The notes beneath the pieces were generated by a model, which saw only the letters and a list, made by a program, of their open reading frames with translations, was not told where the DNA came from and did no database searches. 5,752 nucleotides of DNA from Desulfosporosinus sp. UBA5188 (GTDB lineage Bacteria; Bacillota; Desulfitobacteriia; Desulfitobacteriales; Desulfitobacteriaceae): the NCBI GenBank assembly GCA_002413075.1, contig DHWG01000109.1, forward strand, positions 16,217 to 21,968, read 5' to 3'. This document shows, piece after piece, positions 5,623 through 5,752 of the stretch (its first letter is position 1; every line of letters starts with the position of its first letter). A program made the translations under genes and the position numbers.

Positions 5623-5648
5623 GGGCGATCACCTTTGTAAAGGATCTG

Positions 5649-5752
5649 TTACATTTCCATTATTTCTAAATCTTCCATAAGATGTCTTATATTTTTCTCA
5701 TAAATATCTAAGTAAACTAAAATATCTCTCTCAATAATAAACTCTGTTAAAT
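5649..5752 (-). CDS. C-terminal fragment of an unidentified leftward gene
   Basis: On the - strand a frame is open from the window edge to TAA at 5651-5649, giving the last 33 residues of a protein that ends in MEDLEIMEM. The residues alternate acidic and hydrophobic in a helical pattern (EKNIRHLMEDLEIMEM), which looks like real coding sequence, whereas the other two leftward frames hit stops within 12 codons. The length is too short to name a family. It is convergent with the zinc-ribbon gene. Confidence 0.45.
   Translation of the reverse strand, partial: LTEFIIERDILVYLDIYEKNIRHLMEDLEIMEM

Noticed and set aside
5614..5646. Small hairpin (CCTTT/AAAGG) followed leftward by TTATTTTTT, as a terminator for the leftward gene at the right edge
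   Set aside because: The core stem has only 5 pairs around a 2-base loop and the T run is offset by GCCC. It is too weak to call, though the position just after the stop codon is suggestive.
1..5752. CRISPR array, tRNA, rRNA, insertion sequence or attachment site
   Set aside because: No spaced direct repeats, no tRNA-like cloverleaf, no transposase frame and no terminal inverted repeats were seen.

Overview
The window looks like chromosomal DNA from a low-to-mid-GC Gram-positive bacterium. An anaerobic, spore-forming clostridium of the Desulfosporosinus/Desulfitobacterium type would fit, but that placement is inference from style, not from a marker gene. The support is strong Shine-Dalgarno sites, GTG/ATG starts, a short Bacillus-type NagB, a two-domain Ctc/L25 protein with an acidic tail, and a secreted VanX-like enzyme with a Gram-positive style signal peptide.

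Left part (1-2427, + strand): the 3' end of an unidentified gene, then nagA and nagB. The three are closely spaced in one direction and probably form one operon whose promoter lies left of the window. NagA deacetylates N-acetylglucosamine-6-phosphate, and NagB deaminates and isomerises the product to fructose-6-phosphate. Together they turn chitin- or peptidoglycan-derived GlcNAc into a glycolytic intermediate, acetate and ammonia. A long hairpin at 2465-2517 separates nagB from the convergent ctc gene and probably stops transcription from both sides.

Middle part (2554-4859, - strand): a ctc/rplY-type ribosomal protein L25 gene with its own candidate promoter. Upstream of it, also leftward, is the most interesting gene here. 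It encodes one secreted protein that joins a complete VanX-type D-Ala-D-Ala dipeptidase domain (all zinc and catalytic residues present) to a complete CapA/PgsA-type calcineurin-fold domain. Its real start is very probably a GTG at 4859, behind a strong ribosome binding site, rather than the ATG 20 codons further upstream.

Right part (4860-5752): a 379-base intergenic stretch holds a near-perfect intrinsic terminator that points left and has no obvious gene to serve, plus a good extended -10 promoter that points right. That promoter drives a small gene for a protein of three evenly spaced four-cysteine zinc ribbons, preceded by a leader of about 115 bases with some pairing potential. The window ends in the 3' end of a leftward gene of unknown function.

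GlcNAc-6-P catabolism and a D,D-dipeptidase/CapA protein sit side by side, which is compatible with a cell-wall turnover theme. However, the two groups are convergent and separated by ctc, so a functional link is only a suggestion.
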